Shown here: positions 28,543 through 36,341 of the stretch, piece after piece
Layout of the letters: each line of letters begins with the position of its first letter
How positions within the stretch are numbered: the first letter of the stretch is position 1
Origin: a virus
Length of the DNA: 64,000 nucleotides
Strand: one strand, 5' to 3'
IMG/VR virus record: IMGVR_UViG_3300035181_001402
Span: 1-64,000 of that record
Program-made: the position numbers and the translations under genes
The notes under the pieces: model-generated
The model's input: the letters and a program-made list of their open reading frames with translations, nothing else
The model's database searches: none
Told to the model about the DNA's origin: nothing

Positions 28543-29088
28543 ATGGCTTCGGAACGTCGAGATTTGTACGGGGAATGCAACGTGGACGGGGCGTCGCTCG
28601 ACCAGTTCACGGCCGAGTGCTGCTCCCGTTGCATGACTTCGGAGTGTTCTCGTAGCCTTTTGAGTGGGGTTAAATTCGAGCGTCGAATCCAGAGCTGGGA
28701 GGATCGATTGTTCAACAACCCCCCGCAGATGGATCCCCAAGATCCCCGCTACATGAAGATCCAGGGTCAACGATTCCTGACCCTGTATGTCGGGCGCACC
28801 CCTGAGATTCGCTCTTCGGGGTGGATCGACCCCCTGGCGGAAGCTGAAAAGCTGGAGACGGCTCCCGTTTCCCCGGCTTCCATCATTTCGGTTCCGCCCG
28901 TTCCCAGCTCCAAGCTGGTCCTCCCGCGCCGGTTGTCCCTGGCAAATGCCCCGGATCAATCGGGAAAAATGGTAGGGGCCCCCGTCACTCCTTCAAGAGA
29001 TCCGTGGGCCGCTTCTTCTCTTCCTCCCACAACGGATCCGACTATTTCACCTGGAGGCACGGTCAAGCTCCGCGGTTCTGGTGTATAG
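28543..29088 (+). CDS. Cys-rich phage protein with disordered tail
   Basis: 181 residues. The N-terminal 90 residues carry a Cys cluster (YGECNVD, then CCSRCMTSECSRSL), then FERRIQSWEDRLFNNPPQM and DPRYMKIQGQRFLTLY. The Cys spacing suggests metal binding. The second half is Pro/Ser/Thr-rich and probably unstructured. I do not know a function for this layout. It lies 40 bases after the polymerase gene. Confidence 0.55.
   Translation: MASERRDLYGECNVDGASLDQFTAECCSRCMTSECSRSLLSGVKFERRIQSWEDRLFNNPPQMDPQDPRYMKIQGQRFLTLYVGRTPEIRSSGWIDPLAEAEKLETAPVSPASIISVPPVPSSKLVLPRRLSLANAPDQSGKMVGAPVTPSRDPWAASSLPPTTDPTISPGGTVKLRGSGV
29080..29085 (+). promoter_or_regulatory. GGTGTA signal, distant from the start codon
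   Basis: GGTGTA lies at the 3' end of the preceding gene, 56 bases before ATG 29142. It is the one listed copy that is not start-proximal, so it may be fortuitous or may give a leadered transcript of the DUF2997-DUF1257 module. Confidence 0.3.
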
Positions 29089-29141
29089 ATAGGCTGTCCC
29101 CCACACCACCGAAGCTACCGGAGCTACCGGAGAGACAAGAC

Positions 29142-29324
29142 ATGAAATTCAAGGCCTCCATCAAGACCGACGGCAAGGTCGTCACCGAAGTTCTCGCCCG
29201 CGAGAACCACCTTTGCAGCGAAATCTACAAGGTGACCAACGCCATCGGCAAGCAGCTCAGCGACGACGAGATCGGCCCCGAGTGCGATCCGCAGACCGAG
29301 GTCAACAGCGACTCTTCGCTGTAA
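29142..29324 (+). CDS. DUF2997-like small protein
   Basis: 60 residues from ATG 29142, with GGAGAG upstream. It matches the DUF2997 pattern: a first strand ending DGKVVTEV, an HLCSEIYKVTNAIGKQL helix with conserved Cys, then an acidic end. DUF2997 proteins are encoded beside DUF1257 (Ycf35-like) proteins and Ycf46-type AAA+ ATPases, exactly the arrangement seen here. Biochemical role unknown. Confidence 0.7.
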   Translation: MKFKASIKTDGKVVTEVLARENHLCSEIYKVTNAIGKQLSDDEIGPECDPQTEVNSDSSL

Positions 29325-29363
29325 GCCTCACCAGAAGTACCCTTTCGAGAGGAATCCCAGAAC

Positions 29364-29687
29364 ATGTCCCACCGCGTCACGACCCAAACCGAGATGAAGA
29401 ATGCCGCCAACGTGAAGGAGGCCTGCAAGCAGCAGGGCGTCACCTTCCAGGAGACCGGCAACACCATCCGCTTCACGAGCGGGCCCCTCAACACGGCCTC
29501 GCTCGACCTCACCACGGGGACGATCACGGGCGACACCGATCGCCACAGCGCCTCGACGCTGGGTGCCATCAAGCAGGCCTATGGAGAGGTGTCCTACCGC
29601 TTCGAGTGCCTGAAGCAGGGCATCACGATCGAGAGCCGCACCGTCGAGAAGGACGGCACCATCACCCTGATGTGCGCGAGCGCCTGA
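29364..29687 (+). CDS. DUF1257 (Ycf35-like) protein
   Basis: 107 residues. It opens with MSHRVTTQTEMKNAANVKEACKQ, the typical DUF1257 start (SHxSxxxTxxxDxxxLxxAL), followed by short strands with LDLTTGTITGDTDRH and a C-terminal TIESRTVEKDGTITL. In plastids and cyanobacteria the equivalent is Ycf35. It forms a conserved neighbourhood with the DUF2997 gene upstream and the Ycf46-type AAA+ gene downstream. Mechanism unknown. Confidence 0.75.
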   Translation: MSHRVTTQTEMKNAANVKEACKQQGVTFQETGNTIRFTSGPLNTASLDLTTGTITGDTDRHSASTLGAIKQAYGEVSYRFECLKQGITIESRTVEKDGTITLMCASA

Positions 29688-29724
29688 TCCGGTTCCCTTC
29701 GGCGGCCGGGTGAGTCCCCGGTAA

Positions 29725-29775
29725 CTGAAATGCGAGTGCCCTTCCTTCACAAGAGGAAGGGCACTCGCATTTCAG
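29725..29775 (+). terminator. Long perfect hairpin, possible terminator or RNA element
   Basis: A perfect 22-base inverted repeat, CTGAAATGCGAGTGCCCTTC and two more bases, with a 7-base loop TCACAAG. It fills the space between DUF1257 and the AAA+ gene. No T-run follows, so it is not a standard intrinsic terminator; a processing or stability element is equally possible. Confidence 0.6.
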
Positions 29776-29813
29776 GGGTAGAAGTTCAATCAAGATGGGG
29801 TTTAGGCCCCAAC

Positions 29814-29819
29814 GGTGTA
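29814..29819 (+). promoter_or_regulatory. GGTGTA start-proximal signal
   Basis: GGTGTA ends exactly 10 bases before ATG 29830 of the AAA+ gene and follows the long hairpin, so the ATPase may be transcribed separately from DUF2997-DUF1257. Confidence 0.55.
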
Positions 29820-29829
29820 AAGAGTCCCT

Positions 29830-31404
29830 ATGTCATCCCACGAAGAACTCGTCTTCCACCTTCGCAGCCTGAGCCGCGTGATTTACTACGTCACCGACGA
29901 GGAAGATCGGTTCCTCGTGAAGCTGCGGGACACCCTCAAGAAGCACGCCGATCGGTGCTGGGTGTTCAACGCAACCCTCGGGTTGGTGACGCTCAAGAAC
30001 CTGATCACGGATTGGACCTCGAAGCAGCACGCGGTCAATCGGGAGCAGGCGGACATTCACAGTGCTTTGGAGCACATCTACAAGGATGACCCCAAGGACG
30101 AGCGCAACTTCTACGTCTTCACGGACCCGGAGCGTTGGCTCAACGATGCTCATGTGAACCGCCGGTTCATGAACATCATTCACCAGGTCCACCAGGACAT
30201 CCGCACCCTCAAGATCCTGATCTTCGTCGGGACCCGCAAGCAGATCCCGGCCTGCCTCGAACCCTACGTCGAGGTCATCCAGGACACCGGGCTGACGTCG
30301 GAAGAGATCATGTCGACGGTCGAGGCGGCCTGCAAGCACCTCCCCGGAGTCGAGCCCCCGCCCAACTGTGCGCAGCTCTTCGCTGGGATGAACAGCTACC
30401 AGATCGATATGGCCGTGGCCAAGTCGATCGTGGCCACCAAGAAGGACGAGTCCGCTCCGAAGCGGATCGACCCGGCGCACATCACGAAGTATCGCCGGAA
30501 CCATCTCAAGAAGACGGACCTTCTCCAGCTTCTCGACGTCGACAACGTGTCCTTCGATCAGCTCGGCGGCAACCATCGCTTCAAGGAGTGGGCGATCGAA
30601 ACGAAGGACTCCTGGTCGGAGGAAGGGCGGGCCTTCGGGCTCAAGCCCCCGAAGGGTGTCCTCCTCGTGGGCGTCTGGGGCTGTGGCAAGTCGCTCGCCT
30701 CGAAGGCGATGGCTCGTGAGTGGGGCATGCCGGTCGTCCAGCTCGAAATGGGCAAGCTCCGGTCGGCCAACGTCGGCCAGTCCGAAGCCAACGTCTACAA
30801 GGCCATCCGGCACATCGAGTCCATCGCTCCCTGTGTGGTGTGGATCGATGAGGCCGAGAAGAGCCTCGGCGGCGGGGCATCTTCGGCGGCCTCCGATGCA
30901 GGAACGACGAGCCGCACGATCGGTATCCTCTCGACCTGGCTCCAGGAGACCACGTCTCCGATCTGCCTCGCCCTCACGGCGAACTCGTTGAAGACGCTCC
31001 CCATCGAGTTCGTCAACCGTATGGACGAGCGGTTCTTCTTCGACATCCCGAGCGAGGAAGAGCGGATCGAGATCCTCCGGATCCACCTCCGCAAGGCGGG
31101 GCAGAACCCGAGTGACTACCAGCTCGCCGCTCTGTCCGATGCTTGCAAGGGCATGGTCGGTCGTGAGATCGAGCAGGCGGTCGGCGCGGGTATGCGGAAG
31201 AGCTTCAAGGCTCGAAGCAAGAAGCTCGACGAGACCATCCTTCTGGACATCGCGGTGAAGAAGCCCCGGATCCTCAAGACGATGGTCGACGAGATCCGCG
31301 AGCTGGTCGAGTGGGTTGGCTTCGACACGGAAGCCAACGAAGGGATCAAGGCTCGCCTGGCTTCGGCCCCGAGCAAGGGAAGCAGCTTCAAGCTCGTCGA
31401 GTGA
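29830..31404 (+). CDS. Ycf46-like AAA+ ATPase
   Basis: 524 residues. The N-terminal 230 residues include a degenerate domain (YYVTDEEDRFLVKL, then FYVFTDPERWL). The AAA+ module follows with Walker A GVWGCGKS (Lys 287), GQSEANVYKAIRHIES, Walker B VVWIDEAEK, sensor 1 LALTANSLKTLP and arginine-finger region FVNRMDERFFFDIP. This order and the CGKSLASKA wording match the Ycf46 family of plastids and cyanobacteria. Together with DUF2997 and DUF1257 it forms a three-gene unit; an ATP-driven remodelling role is inferred. Confidence 0.85.
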   Translation: MSSHEELVFHLRSLSRVIYYVTDEEDRFLVKLRDTLKKHADRCWVFNATLGLVTLKNLITDWTSKQHAVNREQADIHSALEHIYKDDPKDERNFYVFTDPERWLNDAHVNRRFMNIIHQVHQDIRTLKILIFVGTRKQIPACLEPYVEVIQDTGLTSEEIMSTVEAACKHLPGVEPPPNCAQLFAGMNSYQIDMAVAKSIVATKKDESAPKRIDPAHITKYRRNHLKKTDLLQLLDVDNVSFDQLGGNHRFKEWAIETKDSWSEEGRAFGLKPPKGVLLVGVWGCGKSLASKAMAREWGMPVVQLEMGKLRSANVGQSEANVYKAIRHIESIAPCVVWIDEAEKSLGGGASSAASDAGTTSRTIGILSTWLQETTSPICLALTANSLKTLPIEFVNRMDERFFFDIPSEEERIEILRIHLRKAGQNPSDYQLAALSDACKGMVGREIEQAVGAGMRKSFKARSKKLDETILLDIAVKKPRILKTMVDEIRELVEWVGFDTEANEGIKARLASAPSKGSSFKLVE

Positions 31405-31405
31405 C

Positions 31406-32590
31406 ATGCCCAGCTCTTCTTTGGTCCCGCTGATCCCCGAGGTCCGGACACTCGCTTGTCCGGCCTCGGGGGATCTTCTCGCCGCTCGGCAAGAGATCCA
31501 ACGCAACCCTGCCCTTCAACAGCTCTTCCGCAGAGCCCGAGACGAGAAGCAAGACTCATCTCGGTTTGCCTCGGACCTTGCTGAGGTGCTCTTCGACCAT
31601 GTCGAAGGCAACAACGCAGAGATCCAGGCGGCTGCGGCCTACCTCGCCGATGAGTACCTCCAGCTCGGCGACGGGATGCTCATCATCTCGTCAACGACGG
31701 GGCGTGCCATCTACAAGGTCACGGAGGAGGACATCTGGCAGCCTCCTGACGTGCCTCGTGAGAGCGGGGGGATGTCTACCCCGCTCCGTCGTCTTCGGCC
31801 CGCTCTCGAAGGCTTCCTGGTCCAATGGGTCTTCGATGAAGCTCGGGAGACGAACGTCCTGCGAGACACCTATCGACGTCTTGCGGCCAAGGGGACCCAC
31901 GTCGAAGACGACCCGCGCTTCCTTCCCATCACGAAACGGGGGAGGAAGACGATCGTCGAAGATATCCGGGAGCAGCTCCCGTCCTTGATTCCCAACCGCG
32001 TCCGGGGGAACATGGGAGCGTTCTTGGCTCGCTTCGAGCTGCGGGACACAGATCCGGAAGAATCCAAGCTCACACCCCTGGTTCGGAGCATCGGGGTTGC
32101 GTCGGGACGATCCAACATCGCCGATCCGACAACCATCAACCTCAACTTCCATCAGACGACGGCCATCACGGCTCGAATCGCCGCTCAGTGGGTGGCAGAG
32201 ATCGCTCGAACGCTTTCGGTGGTTGCACAAGGAAGAAACTCCAAGAAGATATCATACTTGGACCCTGTCTTTGCGATCCCCCTGGAAGGATATTCGGAGG
32301 ACTCTTTTTGGTTGGCGAGTCCCCATCAAAAAGACGTTATCCGAAGTCAATTCGGGCCCCTTCAACAACGGGCGTTTATCATGCCTGTTGAGGGGGGGAA
32401 TCTGACTGAGATCGAGGGACCCGCGGGGGTCATCGTCATCCACCCGGACTCGTTCACAATCGAGGCTCGCGAGGTTCACGATCGCTGGGATGTGGTGGCT
32501 ACCTTCGAGTACACACTCTGGGTCGATTGGCGTCACGTCAAGGGCATGATGTTGACAGACCTTCCCGTCGAGGTTCAGATCGTCCGATGA
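31406..32590 (+). CDS. Hypothetical protein after the AAA+ ATPase
   Basis: 394 residues from ATG 31406, one base after the AAA+ stop, implying co-translation. The N-terminal half is helical (DLLAARQEIQRNPALQQLFRR, then AEIQAAAAYLADEYL). The second half mixes strands and helices (TAITARIAAQWVAEIARTL). No catalytic motif recognised. It may be a substrate or adaptor of the ATPase, by position only. Confidence 0.5.
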   Translation: MPSSSLVPLIPEVRTLACPASGDLLAARQEIQRNPALQQLFRRARDEKQDSSRFASDLAEVLFDHVEGNNAEIQAAAAYLADEYLQLGDGMLIISSTTGRAIYKVTEEDIWQPPDVPRESGGMSTPLRRLRPALEGFLVQWVFDEARETNVLRDTYRRLAAKGTHVEDDPRFLPITKRGRKTIVEDIREQLPSLIPNRVRGNMGAFLARFELRDTDPEESKLTPLVRSIGVASGRSNIADPTTINLNFHQTTAITARIAAQWVAEIARTLSVVAQGRNSKKISYLDPVFAIPLEGYSEDSFWLASPHQKDVIRSQFGPLQQRAFIMPVEGGNLTEIEGPAGVIVIHPDSFTIEAREVHDRWDVVATFEYTLWVDWRHVKGMMLTDLPVEVQIVR

Positions 32591-32811
32591 ATACCGGCGG
32601 CTTTTACTCGTTCGTTGTCTGGGCTGTGGAAGAGGTGCCGCTTCCGGAGCACCTCTTGCTCCTCGAACCTGGCATGAACGCCTTCAACGCTCAACTGGAA
32701 GACCTGGATGGGTTCCTTGCCTGTCTCAGGGAAGCTCGGGTTGAGGTTCGCCAGGTCAACAACCTGTCCGAGCCTGAACCACTCGTTCAGCTTCCTCCCG
32801 GAGAATACTGA
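32587..32811 (+). CDS. Small hypothetical protein
   Basis: 74 residues from ATG 32587, in an ATGA overlap with the previous stop. Sequence NTGGFYSFVVWAVEEVPLPEH, then a helix (AQLEDLDGFLACLREARVEV). No family recognised. Confidence 0.5.
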   Translation: MNTGGFYSFVVWAVEEVPLPEHLLLLEPGMNAFNAQLEDLDGFLACLREARVEVRQVNNLSEPEPLVQLPPGEY

Positions 32812-32813
32812 GT

Positions 32814-32841
32814 CTCATCCGGTGTAGACGCACCGGATGAG
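32814..32841 (+). promoter_or_regulatory. Hairpin overlapping a GGTGTA signal and start codon
   Basis: A perfect 11-base inverted repeat CTCATCCGGTG / CACCGGATGAG with a 6-base loop TAGACG. The left arm contains GGTG of the GGTGTA signal (32821-32826) and the right arm contains the ATG at 32837, 10 bases downstream. It could be an operator or a translation-blocking hairpin. Confidence 0.55.
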
Positions 32842-33007
32842 AAGACGCCGGAACCAGCAAAGGAAGAAAGACAAGGTCCGAAGTGGATCTTCTTTCAATT
32901 ACTGGCAAGGGCTCCCGGGAGGATTCCGGGTTCTCTGCCACAACTGCAACATGGCACGCGGATTCTACGGAATGTGCCCTCACGAACGCGAAAGAATGGA
33001 ATCGTGA
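32837..33007 (+). CDS. Small zinc-ribbon protein, HNH-family-like C-terminus
   Basis: 56 residues from ATG 32837. A basic N-terminus (RRRRNQQRKKDK) precedes FRVLCHNCNMARGFYGMCPHE, the Cys-x2-Cys...Cys-x-His signature seen at the C-terminus of some small phage HNH-type proteins. The N-terminal nuclease part is absent, so it may be a remnant or a stand-alone metal-binding protein. Its stop overlaps the thyA start (GTGA). Confidence 0.55.
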   Translation: MRRRRNQQRKKDKVRSGSSFNYWQGLPGGFRVLCHNCNMARGFYGMCPHERERMES

Positions 33008-34131
33008 AGCAATACCTCGACGCGGTGAACCATGTGCTCAGCAACGGGACCAGGAAGGAAAACCGTACTGGTGTGGATACGTTGAGCACATTTGGGTATT
33101 ACTACGAGGTCGACTTGAGTGAGGGCTTCCCCCTTCTCACGACGAAAAAGGTCAACTGGGTTCATATCGTTGTTGAAATGTTGTGGTTCCTATCGGGCCA
33201 GACGGACATCGCGATCCTCAAGCGCCACGGGTGCAAGTTCTGGGACGCATGGGCCGACCCCGTCACGGGCAAGGTCCCGAGCGCCTATGGGAACTTCTGG
33301 CGCAACTTCCCGGTTCACACATACAATCAGACGATGTTCGAAAACACCCCTGGCGGCTTTCAGCTCCCCCAGGGCGTCTGGGCAACCTTCAACGACCAGA
33401 TCGCCTGGGTGCTCGCCGAGATGCGCAAGAACCCCATGAGCCGGCGGATGGTCGTCTCGGCTTGGGCTCCCCAGAACGCTCAGACGAGCAAGCTCCCGCC
33501 CTGCCACTGCCTCTACGTGTTCAACGTGCAGAACGAGGACCCGACGCCGAGGTACGTGCATTACGGGCACAACAGGGGAGAGGACCCCGTGTGCGGCAAC
33601 TACAAGGACGGCCGACGGGTTCTTCCGCACGGGGAAGGGATGAAGTACAGGGAGGCGTGGTGCCCTGACTGCCAGGTCATTCTCAACGGAGCGCGTGGGG
33701 GGGATGTCTTCAAGAATCCTCCTGTGGGGGACGACCCGCGTCGCCTCTGTCTTCATTTGACCCAAAGATCGCTGGATGTAATGCTTGGCGCACCGTACAA
33801 CCTTGCCAGCTACGCTCTTCTCATCGAGCTTTTCAGCAGGTTTACGGGGATCAAGCCTGGGATTTTTGGGCATTCCGTGGTCGACATGCACATCTACTGT
33901 GCCAAGCCCGATGGGTCTATGGCCGAATACGACCACACCCCTGGGGCTCGCGAGCAACTTACCAGAGAGCCTCGTCCTCTTCCTCGTCTCATCATCGATG
34001 ACAGCATCAAGGATCTCAGCGATATCGAACGCCTGATGGATCCCTCGGTCACTACAGAGGAAATCATGGGTCTCTTCCGCTTGGAAGGATACAATCCGCA
34101 CCCGGCCATCAACTTCAAAGTTGCAGTCTGA
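33004..34131 (+). CDS. thyA: Thymidylate synthase with a Cys-rich insertion
   Basis: 375 residues from GTG 33004, giving a start KQYLDAVNHVLSNGTRKENRTG that aligns with bacterial ThyA. Catalytic Cys 167 is in PPCHC; folate/dUMP-binding parts include RRMVVSAW, QRSLDVMLGAPYNLASYALL and PLPRLI. It makes dTMP from dUMP and pairs with the DHFR gene 4.6 kb downstream. Bacterial ThyA is about 264 residues; most of the extra length is an insert at about residues 180-248 carrying DPVCGNYKDGRR and AWCPDCQ, a possible zinc site. Confidence 0.93.
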   Translation: MKQYLDAVNHVLSNGTRKENRTGVDTLSTFGYYYEVDLSEGFPLLTTKKVNWVHIVVEMLWFLSGQTDIAILKRHGCKFWDAWADPVTGKVPSAYGNFWRNFPVHTYNQTMFENTPGGFQLPQGVWATFNDQIAWVLAEMRKNPMSRRMVVSAWAPQNAQTSKLPPCHCLYVFNVQNEDPTPRYVHYGHNRGEDPVCGNYKDGRRVLPHGEGMKYREAWCPDCQVILNGARGGDVFKNPPVGDDPRRLCLHLTQRSLDVMLGAPYNLASYALLIELFSRFTGIKPGIFGHSVVDMHIYCAKPDGSMAEYDHTPGAREQLTREPRPLPRLIIDDSIKDLSDIERLMDPSVTTEEIMGLFRLEGYNPHPAINFKVAV

Positions 34132-34155
34132 TGTTCACTGTGCTACGCCCTGGAC

Positions 34156-35016
34156 GTGGTAACTGAAGAGTTCCTCCGACAGAAGTACCTTGGCGATCTG
34201 CTGTCCCTTCGGCAGATCGCTTCTCTTTGTGGTGAGTCCGCAAGCACGATCCGCTACCACATGGCGCGCTACGGAATTCCAAGGCGAACGAAATCCGAGG
34301 CGCTCTCTGGGGACAAAAACCCCATGCACGGGAAGACGAAGTCAGACGCGACCCGGCGGAAAACCTCAGAGACCCTTCAAGTCACAAATAAGGATCCCGA
34401 GGTAAAGGCCCGCCGAAGTGCCTCAACTTCGGGGATCCGAAATCCCATGTATGGGAGAACGCATACAGAAGAGGTGAAGGAAGCCGCACACACAAGGCTG
34501 AATTCTATACGACACACACCAGACTTTGTGGCAGCTCAAAAAGCTGCAATGCAACGACTGGAGGTTCGCCAAGCTCTCTCGGAGAGCGCCTCCCAACGAG
34601 TGGGGGAGAAGAATCCCTTCTTTGGGCGTGAGCATAGCTCCGAGATCAAGCAGAAAATAGCTCAAGCCAACCGAGGTCGTTTTCTAGGGGAGAAGGGGTC
34701 CAACTGGAAGGGCGGGAAAACTCGCCTCTCAGCTCTGATTCGGAACTCCGAACCGGCTATCCGATGGCGAAAGGATGTCTTCAAGAGGGACGCCTATACT
34801 TGCCAGGGATGTGGTCAAGTTGGGGGTCAACTACAGGCGGACCACATTAAACCTCTTGCGGGACTCCTCGACGAGCATCGTATCAAGACCCTCGAAGATG
34901 CGTTCAACTGTCCCGCCCTCTGGGACTTGACCAACGGTCGAACGCTCTGCATTTCGTGTCACAAGAAGACGCCCTCTTACGCGGGCAACTACCAAAAGAA
35001 CTACAGGAGTACTTGA
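34156..35016 (+). CDS. HNH homing endonuclease with NUMOD3 repeats
   Basis: 286 residues from GTG 34156. An N-terminal helix-turn-helix-like segment (LSLRQIASLCGESASTIRYHMARYGIP) is followed by three NUMOD3-type DNA-binding repeats (KNPMHGK, RNPMYGRTHTEEVK, KNPFFGREHSSEIK). A C-terminal HNH domain (CQGCGQ, then LQADHIKPLA, then LCISCHK) completes it. It is a free-standing selfish endonuclease inserted directly after thyA, a site class known to attract homing elements in T4-like phages. Confidence 0.88.
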   Translation: MVTEEFLRQKYLGDLLSLRQIASLCGESASTIRYHMARYGIPRRTKSEALSGDKNPMHGKTKSDATRRKTSETLQVTNKDPEVKARRSASTSGIRNPMYGRTHTEEVKEAAHTRLNSIRHTPDFVAAQKAAMQRLEVRQALSESASQRVGEKNPFFGREHSSEIKQKIAQANRGRFLGEKGSNWKGGKTRLSALIRNSEPAIRWRKDVFKRDAYTCQGCGQVGGQLQADHIKPLAGLLDEHRIKTLEDAFNCPALWDLTNGRTLCISCHKKTPSYAGNYQKNYRST

Positions 35017-35017
35017 G

Positions 35018-35359
35018 ATGCAACGACTACAGCGAGATAGGTACCCGGCCCTTATGGTTGGAGGGTGGGAATACCGCCCTCACCACAACTACCATCGTAG
35101 ACAGCTATTCGAGTTGGGGGAAGATGGTGTCCATCTCATGCGGGAAGACCTCGTTCGTGTCAAGGAGTGCGGGGAGGAAGGGAAACCCCGATACTGGTAT
35201 GTGACTGACGGGTACAATGGTAATTTGTCCCGTCAACTGGACTCCTCTGCGGTCTCTCCCAAAAAATACACGTCCATCGAATCCGCAAAAGAGGCGGTCG
35301 ACAATCTTCTCCGAGATAATGGGTGGCCCGTAAACTTGAATCTCAAATTCGCGGTGTAG
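35018..35359 (+). CDS. Small hypothetical protein
   Basis: 113 residues. The N-terminus has YPALMVGGWEYRPHHNYHRRQLFEL; the C-terminus has YTSIESAKEAVDNLLRDNGW, a short helix followed by a strand. No family recognised. It starts one base after the endonuclease stop and ends FAV at a GGTGTAG junction that also serves the next gene. Confidence 0.5.
   Translation: MQRLQRDRYPALMVGGWEYRPHHNYHRRQLFELGEDGVHLMREDLVRVKECGEEGKPRYWYVTDGYNGNLSRQLDSSAVSPKKYTSIESAKEAVDNLLRDNGWPVNLNLKFAV
35353..35358 (+). promoter_or_regulatory. GGTGTA start-proximal signal
   Basis: GGTGTA overlaps the stop codon of the previous gene and lies 12 bases before ATG 35371. Confidence 0.45.
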
Positions 35360-35370
35360 GTCTCTGGGCG

Positions 35371-35880
35371 ATGCAGGCTCTCGACTGCTTCCTTCCTGAA
35401 CTTCTCCCCATGGGGGTCCCTGCGTACTTCGACTTGGACCCAGGGTTGTACTATCGGCTGGGGGAGTCTCCGGCTCACGGATACCCTCTCATCATGGAAG
35501 GGGAAGTCAAGGACAGGGCTCGTCGTGTCTTGTGCGAGCCCGTCGCGATCTTTGATAGGATACTTGAGGATCGCGCGATTGAGATGCTGTGGAGAGCGGC
35601 ATTGTCGAATGCTCGGGTCCCTGAAGACACTCTTGCAACCTGGTTTGAATCGCAGGACCTCGACTACCAGGGGAGTCGCATAGCCTACAAGGGCTGTGAA
35701 TTGGCTGTGGCTACCCCCGAAACTCTCGGGAGGTACATCATGTCTGATAACGTGCAAGACACGCCAGCCGCCAGAAACCTTCTCCTGTTCAACCTCAAGG
35801 GGGTTGTGAGGATTGGAGATACTGTAGAAGTCATAAACGCACGTCCTACCCTGTGGGACAAACTTGGAGACGACCTATGA
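35371..35880 (+). CDS. Hypothetical protein
   Basis: 169 residues from ATG 35371, chosen over an upstream start inside the previous gene because a GGTGTA signal precedes it. Segments include PAYFDLDPGLYYRLGESPAHG and an RDGD-like C-terminal part (RIGDTVEVINARPTLW). No catalytic motif. The stop overlaps the next start (ATGA). Confidence 0.5.
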   Translation: MQALDCFLPELLPMGVPAYFDLDPGLYYRLGESPAHGYPLIMEGEVKDRARRVLCEPVAIFDRILEDRAIEMLWRAALSNARVPEDTLATWFESQDLDYQGSRIAYKGCELAVATPETLGRYIMSDNVQDTPAARNLLLFNLKGVVRIGDTVEVINARPTLWDKLGDDL

Positions 35881-36086
35881 AGATCGGTGATGTGGTTCAG
35901 CTCAAGTCCGGCGGTCCCGAGATGACCGTGGTGGATAAGGGGGCCTCCTCCCCCTCCGACGTGAGGCCCCCTTATTTCAAATGCGTCTGGTTCGACGGGG
36001 CCAATGTGGTCACGCATAGCTTCCCCGAAGAGGCTCTCGACACCATCAAGAGGCCCTCGAAGGGGGGATTCTCCAGTGAGTCCTGA
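35877..36086 (+). CDS. DUF2158 (YodC-like) protein
   Basis: 69 residues from ATG 35877. It matches the YodC/DUF2158 family throughout: MKIGDVVQLKSGGPEMTVVD, then FKCVWFDGANVVTHSFPEEAL. These are small beta-barrel proteins of unknown role. It overlaps the stop of the previous gene (ATGA) and the start of the next by 11 bases. Confidence 0.8.
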   Translation: MKIGDVVQLKSGGPEMTVVDKGASSPSDVRPPYFKCVWFDGANVVTHSFPEEALDTIKRPSKGGFSSES

Positions 36087-36318
36087 AGAACTGGCGGCGC
36101 ACAGGAAGCGCTTCCTCGACACGATGGAGAAGGCCTGGCACGAGATCTCGGCCACCCTGAATGACCCCAAATTCCCTCTCCTCAAGCTGAAGGAGATGGA
36201 CGTCTACATCGAGCTGAGCTTCGACGAAACGACGACCGTGATCGTTTCGAACCCCATCATCCCCATGCAGGGCGACTTCGACCCGTGGGCGCCTACCAGG
36301 ACCGTCAAGACCGGGTAG
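36076..36318 (+). CDS. Small hypothetical protein
   Basis: 80 residues from GTG 36076. An N-terminal helix (SPEELAAHRKRFLDTMEKAW) is followed by two strands (MDVYIELSFDETTTVIVSNP). No family recognised. It overlaps the DUF2158 gene by 11 bases. Confidence 0.45.
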   Translation: MSPEELAAHRKRFLDTMEKAWHEISATLNDPKFPLLKLKEMDVYIELSFDETTTVIVSNPIIPMQGDFDPWAPTRTVKTG

Positions 36319-36325
36319 CGCTTTC

Positions 36326-36331
36326 GGTGTA
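36326..36331 (+). promoter_or_regulatory. GGTGTA start-proximal signal
   Basis: GGTGTA ends 10 bases before ATG 36342 of the CYTH gene. The bases between are TA/CG-mixed with no Shine-Dalgarno. Confidence 0.55.
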
Positions 36332-36341
36332 CTATGCCCGT

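Noticed and set aside
29833-31506. 557-codon open frame on the minus strand opposite the AAA+ gene.
   Set aside because: It is a shadow: the rightward frame has full AAA+ motifs, while the leftward translation is Arg/Leu/Asp-rich low-complexity sequence.
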